64,000 nt of DNA, from NCBI RefSeq assembly GCF_900142935.1, contig NZ_FSRS01000001.1, forward strand, positions 2,366,001 through 2,430,000, written 5' to 3'. Both the position numbers and the translations under genes were made by a program. The notes beneath the pieces were generated by a model. The model saw only the letters and a list, made by a program, of their open reading frames with translations, did no database searches and had not been told where the DNA came from. Shown here one piece after another: positions 53,771-61,049 of the stretch (position 1 is its first letter; every line of letters begins with the position of its first letter). This DNA is from Rhodovulum sp. ES.010 (GTDB lineage: Bacteria > Pseudomonadota > Alphaproteobacteria > Rhodobacterales > Rhodobacteraceae).

Positions 53771-53972
53771 TCAGTCGTCGAGGACGAAGGTCACCTTCAT
53801 CGTGACCTTGTACTGGTCCTCACCGCTTTCGTTGACGATGAGTGCCTGATCCTTCACCCAGCAGGACTTCACGTCGCGCAGCGTCTCCTTGGCGCGCGCC
53901 CCCCTCTTTAAGAGCTTCCTCGAAGCCAGCGCTGGACATCGCGGTCAGTTCGGTCCTGCGTGCAACAGACAT
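53771..53972 (-). pseudogene. Frameshifted dodecin gene
   Basis: Dodecin is a small flavin-storage dodecamer of about 67 residues. The start MSVARRTELTAMSSAGFEEAL and the end QYKVTMKVTFVLDD are clear dodecin ends but lie in different frames. The total length from ATG to stop is 202 bases, not a multiple of three. The break falls in a run of six C (coding strand G) at 53899-53904, after FEEALKEG. The following frame reads ARAKETLRDVKSCWVKDQA. A 2-base loss (or 1-base gain) explains it. Mutation or homopolymer read error. Confidence 0.85.
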
Positions 53973-54161
53973 GACTCCGCCTTTCCGCTTGCGGTTCACC
54001 CCATCAACGCGGCGCATACGGGGACGCTGCGACTCGTCGGGCGGCAGCGCCGCCGCGCCACAAGGCGGACGGACTCGCATATGGTCGGCAAGATGGCCGC
54101 GTTGTGGTGGCGGCCGGCGCGGCGCCCAAGGCGCATGGCGCACGGCGCACGCGGCGAAGGC

Positions 54162-55604
54162 TCAGCCGCGCGCGCAACCCTCGTCGACCGGCACATCCTG
54201 ACAGGTGATCGCGTCGAGTTCGTCGAGGGACACGTCACAGCCCGCAAGCGCCTCGCGCAGCGCGCGGCGCAGCACTTCCTCGTGGGTCGGGTGATAGGCC
54301 GGCATGCGTAGCAATGCGCCAAGATCGGCGTCCTTGTCGATGGCGAAGGCCAAGAGATGGCCCATATGCTCAGCCTCCGGTCCCACGATCGCCGCCCCGA
54401 GAAGCCGCGCGGTCGCCTTCTCGGCATAAAGGCGCATGGCGCCTCCCGCCCCCCGCTGCACCAGCACCCGCCCGGTGCTGTCGAGCGATGCGCCGCCGAC
54501 GGCGATCCGTTCGTGCCGGTCGGCAAGCTCGTCCCATGTCGCGCCCGCGACGGCGATCTGCGGCTCGCAGAAGACCAGCCGAAGCGGCACCCGGCGGCGG
54601 AATGCGGCGTCCTGCCCGCGGGCGGCGAAATGGCCGGCGATTCGGCCCTCGTCCGCCGCCTCATGCAACAGCGCCGGCCCAGCGCCCGCGTCTCCGGCGA
54701 AATAGAGCCGGGCGCCGGGCGGGTTGAGACAGCCGCGCGGCAGGTCGGGCCGCCCGTCCTCGCCGAGATCGAGCCCCAGCCGGTCGAGCCCGAGCCCGTC
54801 GAGATTGGGCGCCCGTCCCATCGCGGCGAGCACGAGGTCGACCTCGACCGCGCCCTCGTCCCAGCGCATCGCGATGGCGCCGCCCTCGCCGGGTTCCGGC
54901 GCGGCCTCTGCGCGGACGATGCGCATCTCGCCCTTCAGCGCCTCGCGCAGCCGGTCGAGCAGATCCGGGTCATCGAGGCCGCCAAGCGTCGCCGACGGAT
55001 CGAACCCCGTGACCTCGACCCCGAGCCGCGCCATCGCCTGGCCGAGTTCGAGCCCGACGGGCCCGAGGCCGACAACGGCCATCCGCCGGGGCAGGGCGTC
55101 GAGTTCGAAGACCTCCTCGGTGGTCACGATCCGGTCGCCGAACCGCGCGCGCCAAGGCTCCGGCACGATGGGCCGCGTGCCCGTCGCGATCACGGTCGCG
55201 GCGGGGCGGAACCGATGCGCACCGGCGCACAGGACGCCGTCCGGCCCGAAGACCGCGGCGTGCGGCACCAGATGCGTCTCCCGCCAGTCCGCCATGCCGT
55301 CCAGCACGCCGCCGACCAGCCGGTCGCGCAATTCGCGGGTGCGGGCAAGGACCATTGCCCCGTCGGCGCGCAGGGCGTCCCCCCCGGCGATGCCGAGATC
55401 GGGCAGCGCCTCGCGCCGCTTGAAATCGTGGGCGGATTGCAGCAGCGCCTTGGACGGCATGCAGGCCGCCCGCGCACAGGTCGTGCCCAGCGGGCCGGGG
55501 TCGAAGACGCGATAGCTATCGGTGACCTTGGCGACCTCGGCCCGCGCCGAAAGCCCGGCGGTGCCGGCGCCGAGGATCGCGACATCGAGAGGCTGGGAAG
55601 TCAT
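54162..55604 (-). CDS. Dihydrolipoamide dehydrogenase-like flavin disulfide reductase
   Basis: 480 residues. FAD-binding GAGTAGLSA near residue 11, the redox disulfide in GTTCARAACMPSK (C-x4-C, near 40-52), second dinucleotide motif GLGPVGLELGQAMARLG near 180, FAD contact FAGDAGAGPALLHEA near 300, and the C-terminal catalytic HPTHEEVLRRALRE. A stand-alone member, not next to a 2-oxoacid dehydrogenase, so the substrate (lipoamide, mycothiol-like, mercury) is open. The GTTC variant of the usual GGTC motif and the poor Gly loop GTAGLSAR suggest a divergent subgroup. Confidence 0.88.
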   Translation of the reverse strand: MTSQPLDVAILGAGTAGLSARAEVAKVTDSYRVFDPGPLGTTCARAACMPSKALLQSAHDFKRREALPDLGIAGGDALRADGAMVLARTRELRDRLVGGVLDGMADWRETHLVPHAAVFGPDGVLCAGAHRFRPAATVIATGTRPIVPEPWRARFGDRIVTTEEVFELDALPRRMAVVGLGPVGLELGQAMARLGVEVTGFDPSATLGGLDDPDLLDRLREALKGEMRIVRAEAAPEPGEGGAIAMRWDEGAVEVDLVLAAMGRAPNLDGLGLDRLGLDLGEDGRPDLPRGCLNPPGARLYFAGDAGAGPALLHEAADEGRIAGHFAARGQDAAFRRRVPLRLVFCEPQIAVAGATWDELADRHERIAVGGASLDSTGRVLVQRGAGGAMRLYAEKATARLLGAAIVGPEAEHMGHLLAFAIDKDADLGALLRMPAYHPTHEEVLRRALREALAGCDVSLDELDAITCQDVPVDEGCARG

Positions 55605-55905
55605 CGTGGGTCAGTCTCCGTCGCGGCGTCGTTTTCCGGGCCGCCGATGAGGGGTGCCAGGCTGGCCTGCAGGCCGATATCGCCGGGCATGCGGCTATCA
55701 ACCATCACGCCGTGAAGGTGGGGCGGGCACCGATGCGGGGGGCGGTCAGAGACGCGGCAGCCGGTGATCTGGTCAGCAGAGGGCTCAGAATGCGCCGCGT
55801 TCCCTTCGGCGCATGGCTGACTCTCCTTCGGCGTTGGCGGCTTCCGAACCCCGCGTTCTGCCGGTGCCTGTATCCGCAACCGCCCAAGTCTGCCGGTTTC
55901 ACGCA
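55605..55905. other. Non-coding stretch upstream of the flavin reductase
   Basis: About 300 bases between the flavin reductase start and the end of the 93-residue ORF. It presumably contains the reductase promoter. I see no TTAAC dyad, hairpin or convincing small gene in it. Confidence 0.4.
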
Positions 55906-56187
55906 TCAACTGGCCCCCGGGCGCCCGCCCGCAGGGGGTGGCAGCGTCACGCGGGAGCGGTGGAAGAGCGCGCGGATCGCATGGCGCATCCGCCCCGGTT
56001 GGCGGCTCGACGGGAGGTCTTCGCCGGGGAGGGAAAGCCCGTGCCGGGCCGTATGCGGGACACCCGGCGCGGCGTGCAGCAGCGCCGCCAACTGGGCATC
56101 GGCCAACAGGACCGTCACCCTCGTCCTGCACGCTGCGGCCGCCATGGCACGGCGAAGTTCGGCATCCGGGTCGAGTTTGCCGGCCAT
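55906..56187 (-). CDS. Small unidentified protein of the stress island
   Basis: 93 residues. The first 45 (AGKLDPDAELRRAMAAAACR and on) are helical; the rest is basic and Pro-rich. Support for it being a gene is a strong ribosome site (GGAGGAG, 6 bases before the ATG) and the perfect TTAAC-GGGG-GTTAA dyad 62 bases upstream. No family recognised. Confidence 0.5.
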   Translation of the reverse strand: MAGKLDPDAELRRAMAAAACRTRVTVLLADAQLAALLHAAPGVPHTARHGLSLPGEDLPSSRQPGRMRHAIRALFHRSRVTLPPPAGGRPGAS

Positions 56188-56249
56188 GTTGCACTCCTCC
56201 AATCCGCGTTCGTCTCGCCCATCACTGCACGCGGGGCATGCCGCATGCC

Positions 56250-56263
56250 TTAACGGGGGTTAA
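56250..56263. promoter_or_regulatory. Dyad B of the TTAAC-N4-GTTAA set
   Basis: TTAAC-GGGG-GTTAA, both half-sites perfect, 62 bases upstream of the ATG of the 93-residue protein. Confidence 0.65.
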
Positions 56264-56303
56264 GTCGCGCCAGGCGCGGGCGCGTAGCGCGCATGCGCGG
56301 CAT

Positions 56304-56660
56304 TCAGCCCGCGGCTCCTTCGGTTTCGGTCGCGGACCGCCCCTCGTCCAGCCACGTCCGCGCGAGCGCTTCCTCCGCGACGGGGAAGAAGCGCATCTCG
56401 GCCTTCGCGAAGGGCGCCGACAGGGCAGTGCCCCATTCCTCGAGGGACGTCTCTCCAACCACCGCGATGCGGCCGAAATCGCCGCGGTGCTTCAGATCGA
56501 ATTTCAGGTCCCGCCAGAGCGCGCTTATGTCCCAGCCACGGAAATCCTCCAGCCGGATCAGCAGGCGCAAAGCTCCGGTCGCCAGGTCGATGGCATGTTC
56601 CAGTTCCGGCACCGCATCCTCGTAGTCCCGGACCGTCAGGCCCCCGAAGACCCGAAGCAC
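56304..56660 (-). CDS. SpoIIAA-like (STAS/SEC14-type) protein, possibly N-truncated
   Basis: 118 residues from a GTG. The SpoIIAA-like domain is clear: LEDFRGWDISALWRDLKFDL near residue 37, DFGRIAVVGETSLEEWGTAL near 61 and RFFPVAEEALARTWLDEG near 90. The first beta strand is short. Upstream in the same frame the sequence reads ITIEHG, a TAG (56676-56678), then GTDRIVLRVFGG, which looks like the missing N-terminus interrupted by a stop. No good ribosome site serves the GTG. Last gene of the phasin operon. Confidence 0.65.
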   Translation of the reverse strand: MLRVFGGLTVRDYEDAVPELEHAIDLATGALRLLIRLEDFRGWDISALWRDLKFDLKHRGDFGRIAVVGETSLEEWGTALSAPFAKAEMRFFPVAEEALARTWLDEGRSATETEGAAG

Positions 56661-56721
56661 GATCCGGTCCGTGCCCTATCCATGCTCGATGGTGATAAGG
56701 ATGTGCGCCTCACGCCTCGCC

Positions 56722-57303
56722 CTACTGGCGCATGGCCCGTGCCAACGCGATCTCCGAGATTCCGAGGAACAGAAGATCAATGCCCACCAGAAGGCCGATC
56801 GCCCAAAGCGCGGTCCCCGGCAGACCGATCAGCAACAGCACCCCGAGAGCGGTGGACAGCAAAGCGGAGAACGCGAACCACCCCCAGCCCCGGAGGCGCG
56901 GCAGGTCGGCCCGGCGGCGATAGGGCGGGCTGAGATACCAGCTGGCGACCAGTTTCGCGATGCCGCCGGCGATGAAGAAGGCCGCAAGGATCATCGTCAG
57001 CGCCACCACGGCCTCGACCGGATACAGCAGCAGGACCGCGCCGGCCACGACCGACAGCAGGCCGAAGACCAGCGTCCAGAGCTTCGATTCGACGCCCTTG
57101 GCGAAAATGGCCCGGGCCAGATGAAACAGGCCCGAGACGGCCAGGGCCGCGCCCAGCACGAGGTTGGTTGCCAGCGTGGCCGCGAACGGAAACAGGATGG
57201 CGAGCGCACCGACGACGATCGTGGCCCCGCCGCAGACCAGAAGCCAGGTCGCGACGTTCTGCCGGTCCTCGGGGGCGTTCGGGACGGTCTCGGAGATGCT
57301 CAT
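56722..57303 (-). CDS. HdeD family membrane protein
   Basis: 193 residues with six membrane helices as pairs of DUF308 repeats (LVCGGATIVVGALAILFPF, LVLGAALAVSGLFHLARAIF, LVFGLLSVVAGAVLLLYP, LTMILAAFFIAGGIAKLV). HdeD proteins support acid or general stress resistance in the inner membrane. Start at MSISETVP, with GAGGCGAC upstream. Lies 68 bases after the sll1863-like gene and 61 before the SpoIIAA-like gene. Confidence 0.9.
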   Translation of the reverse strand: MSISETVPNAPEDRQNVATWLLVCGGATIVVGALAILFPFAATLATNLVLGAALAVSGLFHLARAIFAKGVESKLWTLVFGLLSVVAGAVLLLYPVEAVVALTMILAAFFIAGGIAKLVASWYLSPPYRRRADLPRLRGWGWFAFSALLSTALGVLLLIGLPGTALWAIGLLVGIDLLFLGISEIALARAMRQ

Positions 57304-57371
57304 CGTGTCGCCTCTTTCCTGCCAGAACTGCACGCGATGGCGCGGACCGCGCCCGCGCCACCCGCAACGGG

Positions 57372-57659
57372 TTACGAAAAGCGATTCGCGGCGGATTTCA
57401 CCGCCGATTCCAGTTCGTTCCAGGCCTTCTCGATGCCGCTCTTCAGGTCCTTCCACGCCTCGCCCCGCGAGCTGTCCAACTCGTCCAGCCTGTCCTGCGC
57501 CTCGGCCTGCCGGGCGCGCAGCTTCTCGATCTGCTTGTCATATTCGACCCTGGCATCGGCGCCGGCCTCCACGGCCTTCGCCTGGAGCTTGTCGATCTCG
57601 GCGCGCCACTGGTCCAGCCTTGCCTGGATCTTCTGGCGGTATGCGTCCTTCTCGTCCAT
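57372..57659 (-). CDS. sll1863-like coiled-coil stress protein
   Basis: 95 residues, almost entirely one helix with heptad character: AYRQKIQARLDQWRAEIDKL near residue 6, EYDKQIEKLRARQAEAQDRL near 39 and WKDLKSGIEKAWNELESAV near 69. It has the layout of the sll1863-type stress-response proteins. A perfect GGAGG lies 6 bases before the ATG. Second gene of the phasin operon. Confidence 0.78.
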   Translation of the reverse strand: MDEKDAYRQKIQARLDQWRAEIDKLQAKAVEAGADARVEYDKQIEKLRARQAEAQDRLDELDSSRGEAWKDLKSGIEKAWNELESAVKSAANRFS

Positions 57660-57693
57660 CTGAACCTCCTTCATATGGTCCTGTAAATCTCGC

Positions 57694-58128
57694 TCAGACC
57701 GGGGTGGCGCCCTTCGTGGAGCGGCGGGCGACCCTGGTCCGCGACACCGCTTCCGCCACGCCTTCATTCGCAGCCTCCACCTCCGCGCTTGCGAGCCGAC
57801 CGACGCAGCGCGACCACAAATCCACCCAGTCGCCGAGATCGTCGGCAACGCGTTGCATCGACTGACTCTGCCAGTCCGCCATCGCCTGCAGGGCGGCTTG
57901 AGGCGCCACCCCCGCACCTTGCATCTCGTGCATGACTTCAAGCGCCGACTGCGCGGCCTCGTGACGGCGCCGAAACCACTTTTTCGCGGCCCCCTCGACC
58001 TCCTCGAGGATGTCCTCCTGGGCTCTCCAGAAATGCTCCAGCTGCGGCGCAGCAACGGGCCCAAGAGCAAACACACCCTGCGCCTGGCGCACCATGTCGC
58101 CGAGGGTAACGTCCGTTTCCTTCGCCAT
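57694..58128 (-). CDS. Phasin-like protein
   Basis: 144 residues, helical, of the phasin family that coats polyhydroxyalkanoate granules. The QNVFALGPVAAPQLEHFW-like start (QGVFALGPVAAPQLEHFW near residue 17) and the amphipathic SALEVMHEMQGAGVAPQAAL segment fit, with an Arg/Lys-rich tail. It is the first gene of the operon running phasin, sll1863-like, HdeD, SpoIIAA-like. Dyad C lies 65 bases upstream. Some phasin-like proteins act as stress chaperones rather than on granules. Confidence 0.78.
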   Translation of the reverse strand: MAKETDVTLGDMVRQAQGVFALGPVAAPQLEHFWRAQEDILEEVEGAAKKWFRRRHEAAQSALEVMHEMQGAGVAPQAALQAMADWQSQSMQRVADDLGDWVDLWSRCVGRLASAEVEAANEGVAEAVSRTRVARRSTKGATPV

Positions 58129-58193
58129 GGCGGTCGCTCCTGCGCTTTACGTCCAAATTCCGCCCAGTAGATGCGGAGCCGACGCAGACCGCA

Positions 58194-58207
58194 TTAACCT
58201 GCGTAAA
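58194..58207. promoter_or_regulatory. Dyad C of the TTAAC-N4-GTTAA set
   Basis: TTAAC-CTGC-GTAAA, one half-site perfect. 65 bases upstream of the phasin operon on the minus strand and 181 bases before the divergent Crp/Fnr gene. Confidence 0.55.
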
Positions 58208-58388
58208 CTGTCGCTCGGCAATCCGACGCCGAGCACCCCATTGGTCGACGCCCGCAAGCGAAAGATGAGAAGCTCCCTTTTTCCAATGGGTTGAACAGCG
58301 CCACACCCCGGCGGGACACGCGTGCCCAGCAACGCCAACCGCCGCGCCCGGCCGCCCGGCGCGCTTCCGCATTGAAAAGGGGGCCGAA

Positions 58389-59255
58389 ATGGACAACCAT
58401 GAGAACAGCAGGGGGTGGGGTTGTATTTCAAGGCTCGTGGCCGATTGGGCGCCTTGGCCACGCGATTCTCTGGGTTCACCGTCACAGCGGGAAGATATGG
58501 TACTGGCACCGGAACATTCGAAAGACGAAACCTTGGCGCGGGATATCTTGCCGCCGACGTGGCAGCGCCTTGAAGCCGCGTCCTCTGCGGCGCTGTCGGA
58601 CACGCTCGGCCGCCACATTCGGGAGCGGCCTGCCGCCGAGACGCTGAAACTGGAAGGCGACGGGGTTCGCTCGGTCTTCTTCCTCCTCTCGGGGTGGTTC
58701 GCCGTGTCCAAATCGATGGAGGACGGGCATCGGCAGATTCTCGACCTGATGCTGGCCGGCGACGTTCTCAACCCGGGGTCGGCGGACGCAAGCGCCAGCG
58801 CCGTGCATATAGAGGTGCTGGCCGACGTGGCCTTCTCGGCCGTGCCGCTCGACGTCTGGGAACGGTTGCTCGACGAGCAGCCGCAGATACGCAGGCTTCA
58901 CGATACCAACATGAAGGCGTCCATGGCGCGCATGGCCGAACGCATGCTCCGTTTGGGCAAGGGCAGCGCGGCAAGCCGGATCGCCTACGCGCTCATCGAG
59001 CTTTGCATGCGGCTCGACGCGATCGGCGCGGCCGAAGAAGACGGGTTCCACGTGCCGCTCACGCAGCAGCAACTGGGCGATTTCACCGGTCTGTCGGCGG
59101 TCCATATCTGCCGCACCCTGCGGCGCATGTCGCGTAAGGAGATCATCTCGGTCGAAGAACACATGCACATCCTGATTCGCGACATGGACGCGCTCGCGGA
59201 GATCGCCGAAGTCGATCCCGACAGTTTGCGGAGCCAGATCATCCCGGCGGCCTGA
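58389..59255 (+). CDS. Crp/Fnr family transcriptional regulator
   Basis: 288 residues. The N-terminal segment of about 50 residues is unusual and Cys-poor (no FNR-type iron-sulfur Cys set). A cyclic-nucleotide-binding-like domain (about 55-165), the dimer helix, and a helix-turn-helix at about 224-247 (LTQQQLGDFTG, recognition helix with AVHICRTLRRM) follow. FNR reads its site through a Glu-x-x-Ser-Arg pattern; here the equivalent positions are Val-x-x-Cys-Arg. Start at 58389 with AAGGGGG 5 bases upstream; 58497 is an alternative start that would drop the extension. Divergent from the phasin operon. Confidence 0.88.
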   Translation: MDNHENSRGWGCISRLVADWAPWPRDSLGSPSQREDMVLAPEHSKDETLARDILPPTWQRLEAASSAALSDTLGRHIRERPAAETLKLEGDGVRSVFFLLSGWFAVSKSMEDGHRQILDLMLAGDVLNPGSADASASAVHIEVLADVAFSAVPLDVWERLLDEQPQIRRLHDTNMKASMARMAERMLRLGKGSAASRIAYALIELCMRLDAIGAAEEDGFHVPLTQQQLGDFTGLSAVHICRTLRRMSRKEIISVEEHMHILIRDMDALAEIAEVDPDSLRSQIIPAA

Positions 59256-59269
59256 CGCAGGGACCGGGG

Positions 59270-59680
59270 CTAACGCATCTCGGTGATCTCGCCCAGCGCC
59301 TGGCCGGCGAGTTCCTCGGACACGTTCTCGGCAATATCGCCGAGCGAGATCATGCCCACGATCCGCCGATCGCCATTGACCACCGGCAGGCGACGGATCT
59401 GCATTTCTCCCATCACTTCCGACGCCACGACCACTGGCTGGTCGGCCCGACAGGTCACCGGATCGGGTGACATGACCTCGCCCACCGGCCTGTCGACAGC
59501 GCCGTCCGGCATCGCACGTGTCACGATATCGCGGTCGGTGACCACACCGACAAGATCGTCTCCGGCCAGCACCGCAAGCGCCCCCACCCCATGCGCGCGC
59601 ATCAGCAAGGCCGCCTCGCGAATCGGCATCGACGGGTTTGCCACGACCGCCGGTGAAGACATGACATTTCGGACTTCCAT
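59270..59680 (-). CDS. CBS-domain pair protein
   Basis: 136 residues, two CBS domains (VRNVMSSPAVVANPSMPIRE near residue 3, VGEVMSPDPVTCRADQPVVV near 67). CBS pairs bind adenosine nucleotides and act as energy or redox sensors. Each domain carries the VTDRDI / MISLGDI ending. Start at MEVRNVM; dyad D is 62 bases upstream. Convergent with the Crp/Fnr gene. Confidence 0.9.
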   Translation of the reverse strand: MEVRNVMSSPAVVANPSMPIREAALLMRAHGVGALAVLAGDDLVGVVTDRDIVTRAMPDGAVDRPVGEVMSPDPVTCRADQPVVVASEVMGEMQIRRLPVVNGDRRIVGMISLGDIAENVSEELAGQALGEITEMR

Positions 59681-59742
59681 CGGTCTCTTTCCATTGTCTT
59701 CATTGGAGTGTCGTGGCGTAACATCCTGCACGGCATTTTTCG

Positions 59743-59756
59743 TTAACATCGGTCAA
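59743..59756. promoter_or_regulatory. Dyad D of the TTAAC-N4-GTTAA set
   Basis: TTAAC-ATCG-GTCAA, left half-site perfect, one mismatch in the right. 62 bases upstream of the CBS gene and 36 bases before the small plus-strand ORF at 59793. Confidence 0.55.
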
Positions 59757-59792
59757 GGCACGGGGCCTCTCGCGCCCGACCTCTCGGACCAA

Positions 59793-59957
59793 ATGCTGCA
59801 AGAGGTCATCGGCCATCTCGGCCCGTGGCCGCGCGATGCGCTGGCGGCGATGATCGACTACAGCCGCAGCAATACCGACATTGGGCGCTTTTGCGCACTC
59901 CCGGAGAAGACGGTCGCCGCGCTCCGCAAGCTTTGGAGCTGCCCCGGAGTGGGCTGA
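59793..59957 (+). CDS. Possible 54-residue protein
   Basis: A short ORF (MLQEVIGHLGPWPRDALAAM then TDIGRFCALPEKTVAALRKL) that reads like a small helical DNA-associated protein. No clear ribosome site. Listed because dyad D lies between it and the CBS gene and could serve both. Confidence 0.35.
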   Translation: MLQEVIGHLGPWPRDALAAMIDYSRSNTDIGRFCALPEKTVAALRKLWSCPGVG

Positions 59958-60000
59958 TCCCTGGCACGGGCCGGGGCGCTTTCGCCCAACCGCGCCGCTC

Positions 60001-60264
60001 TCAGGTTTCCGGGTAGTCGGGCCCGGACTCCCCTCCAGTCTTGCCGGCCGCGGGCTTGCCGCTCTGCATCTTCCAGTGCGGGTCTTCACTCTTGATCCAG
60101 CGTGAGATCGCGTAGGCCGCCGGCCATGTCAGGACGAGCCCCAAGGCAACGGCAAGCGCGATGGGCTGCCACGCGTAAAAGCCCAGGGCGAGCACGACGA
60201 TCACGAAACTGCCCACGAGGACGGAGCCCGTCATGAAGGTGAGCACGATGCTCAGGCGATCCAA
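60001..60264 (-). CDS. Small two-helix membrane protein with TTG start
   Basis: 87 residues. Two membrane helices (about residues 12-33 and 38-56: GSFVIVVLALGFYAWQPIAL) and a soluble basic tail (SRWIKSEDPHWKMQSGKPAA). The start is a TTG: AAGGAG lies 6 bases upstream of it and no in-frame ATG has one. Dyad E is 75 bases upstream. Not a named family. Confidence 0.65.
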   Translation of the reverse strand: MDRLSIVLTFMTGSVLVGSFVIVVLALGFYAWQPIALAVALGLVLTWPAAYAISRWIKSEDPHWKMQSGKPAAGKTGGESGPDYPET

Positions 60265-60339
60265 GAAAGCCTCCTTTCCGGCCCCCGGAAGGTGGGGGTC
60301 GCTTGCGGGAGCCTCCGCAAAGGCGCCGGTTGCGGCATT

Positions 60340-60353
60340 AACGCGCGTTAAGG
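60340..60353. promoter_or_regulatory. Dyad E of the TTAAC-N4-GTTAA set
   Basis: TTAAC-GCGC-GTTAA, a perfect 14-base palindrome in the divergent region between the small membrane protein (75 bases away) and the HhH protein (33 bases away). Confidence 0.65.
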
Positions 60354-60386
60354 ACCCGCGGGGCGGCTGCTGCCAGCCATGTGCAC

Positions 60387-61025
60387 ATGGTATCCTCGAC
60401 CGCAGCCCCCGCACGGACCGCCGCGCAACTGCCCGACCGTCATGGCACGTTATTTTCGCGCGAGTTGGGCATCGACCTCACGCAGGCGACGCCCGCGCCG
60501 CTCTTTCGCTGGCTCTGCGCCGCCTTGCTGATGAGCGCCAGGATTTTGCATCGCACCGCGCTCGATGCCGCGAGGGCGCTGGCCGCGGCCGGGTGGACCA
60601 CGGCGGACAAGATGGCCGCCAGCGCGTGGAAGGATCGCGTGCGCGTTCTCAACCGCGCGGGCTATGCCCGCTATGACGAAAGCACCGCGCGGATGCTGGG
60701 CGAGACGGCGGACCTTCTGATCGCGGAGTATGACGGCGATCTGCGCAACCTGCGTGCGGCCGCGGGCCGGGATTGCGCGGCGCAGCGTGCGCGGCTCAAG
60801 GCGTTCAAGGGCATCGGCGATGTCGGCGCCGACATCTTCTTCCGCGAGGTGCAGACGATCTGGACCGAACACTACCCGTTCATGGACGCCATGGCGCGCA
60901 AGGCGGCGCGGCGGCAGGGCCTGCCCGACGACGCCGATGCGCTTGCCGAACTGGTCGGGCGCGAACGCTATGCCGCTGTGCTTGCGGCGCTGGTCCGGGC
61001 CGAACTGGCCGACGGATCGGACTAG
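60387..61025 (+). CDS. HhH-GPD-like (endonuclease III fold) protein
   Basis: 212 residues. Helix-hairpin-helix segment LKAFKGIGDVGADIFFREVQ near residue 133 and a candidate catalytic Asp in PFMDAMARKAARRQG near 165. There is no iron-sulfur Cys cluster, and the family's catalytic Lys/Asp set is only partly visible, so activity is uncertain; it may only bind DNA. Start ATG 60387; a GTG at 60381 is possible. Dyad E lies just upstream. Confidence 0.72.
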   Translation: MVSSTAAPARTAAQLPDRHGTLFSRELGIDLTQATPAPLFRWLCAALLMSARILHRTALDAARALAAAGWTTADKMAASAWKDRVRVLNRAGYARYDESTARMLGETADLLIAEYDGDLRNLRAAAGRDCAAQRARLKAFKGIGDVGADIFFREVQTIWTEHYPFMDAMARKAARRQGLPDDADALAELVGRERYAAVLAALVRAELADGSD

Positions 61026-61049
61026 CGGACGGTGCCGTTGCGCGTCAGC

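Noticed and set aside
53625..60353. The dyads as CtrA sites
   Set aside because: CtrA sites have TTAA-N7-TTAA; these have TTAA-N6-TTAA with a conserved C/G next to each arm, giving a 5-4-5 palindrome.
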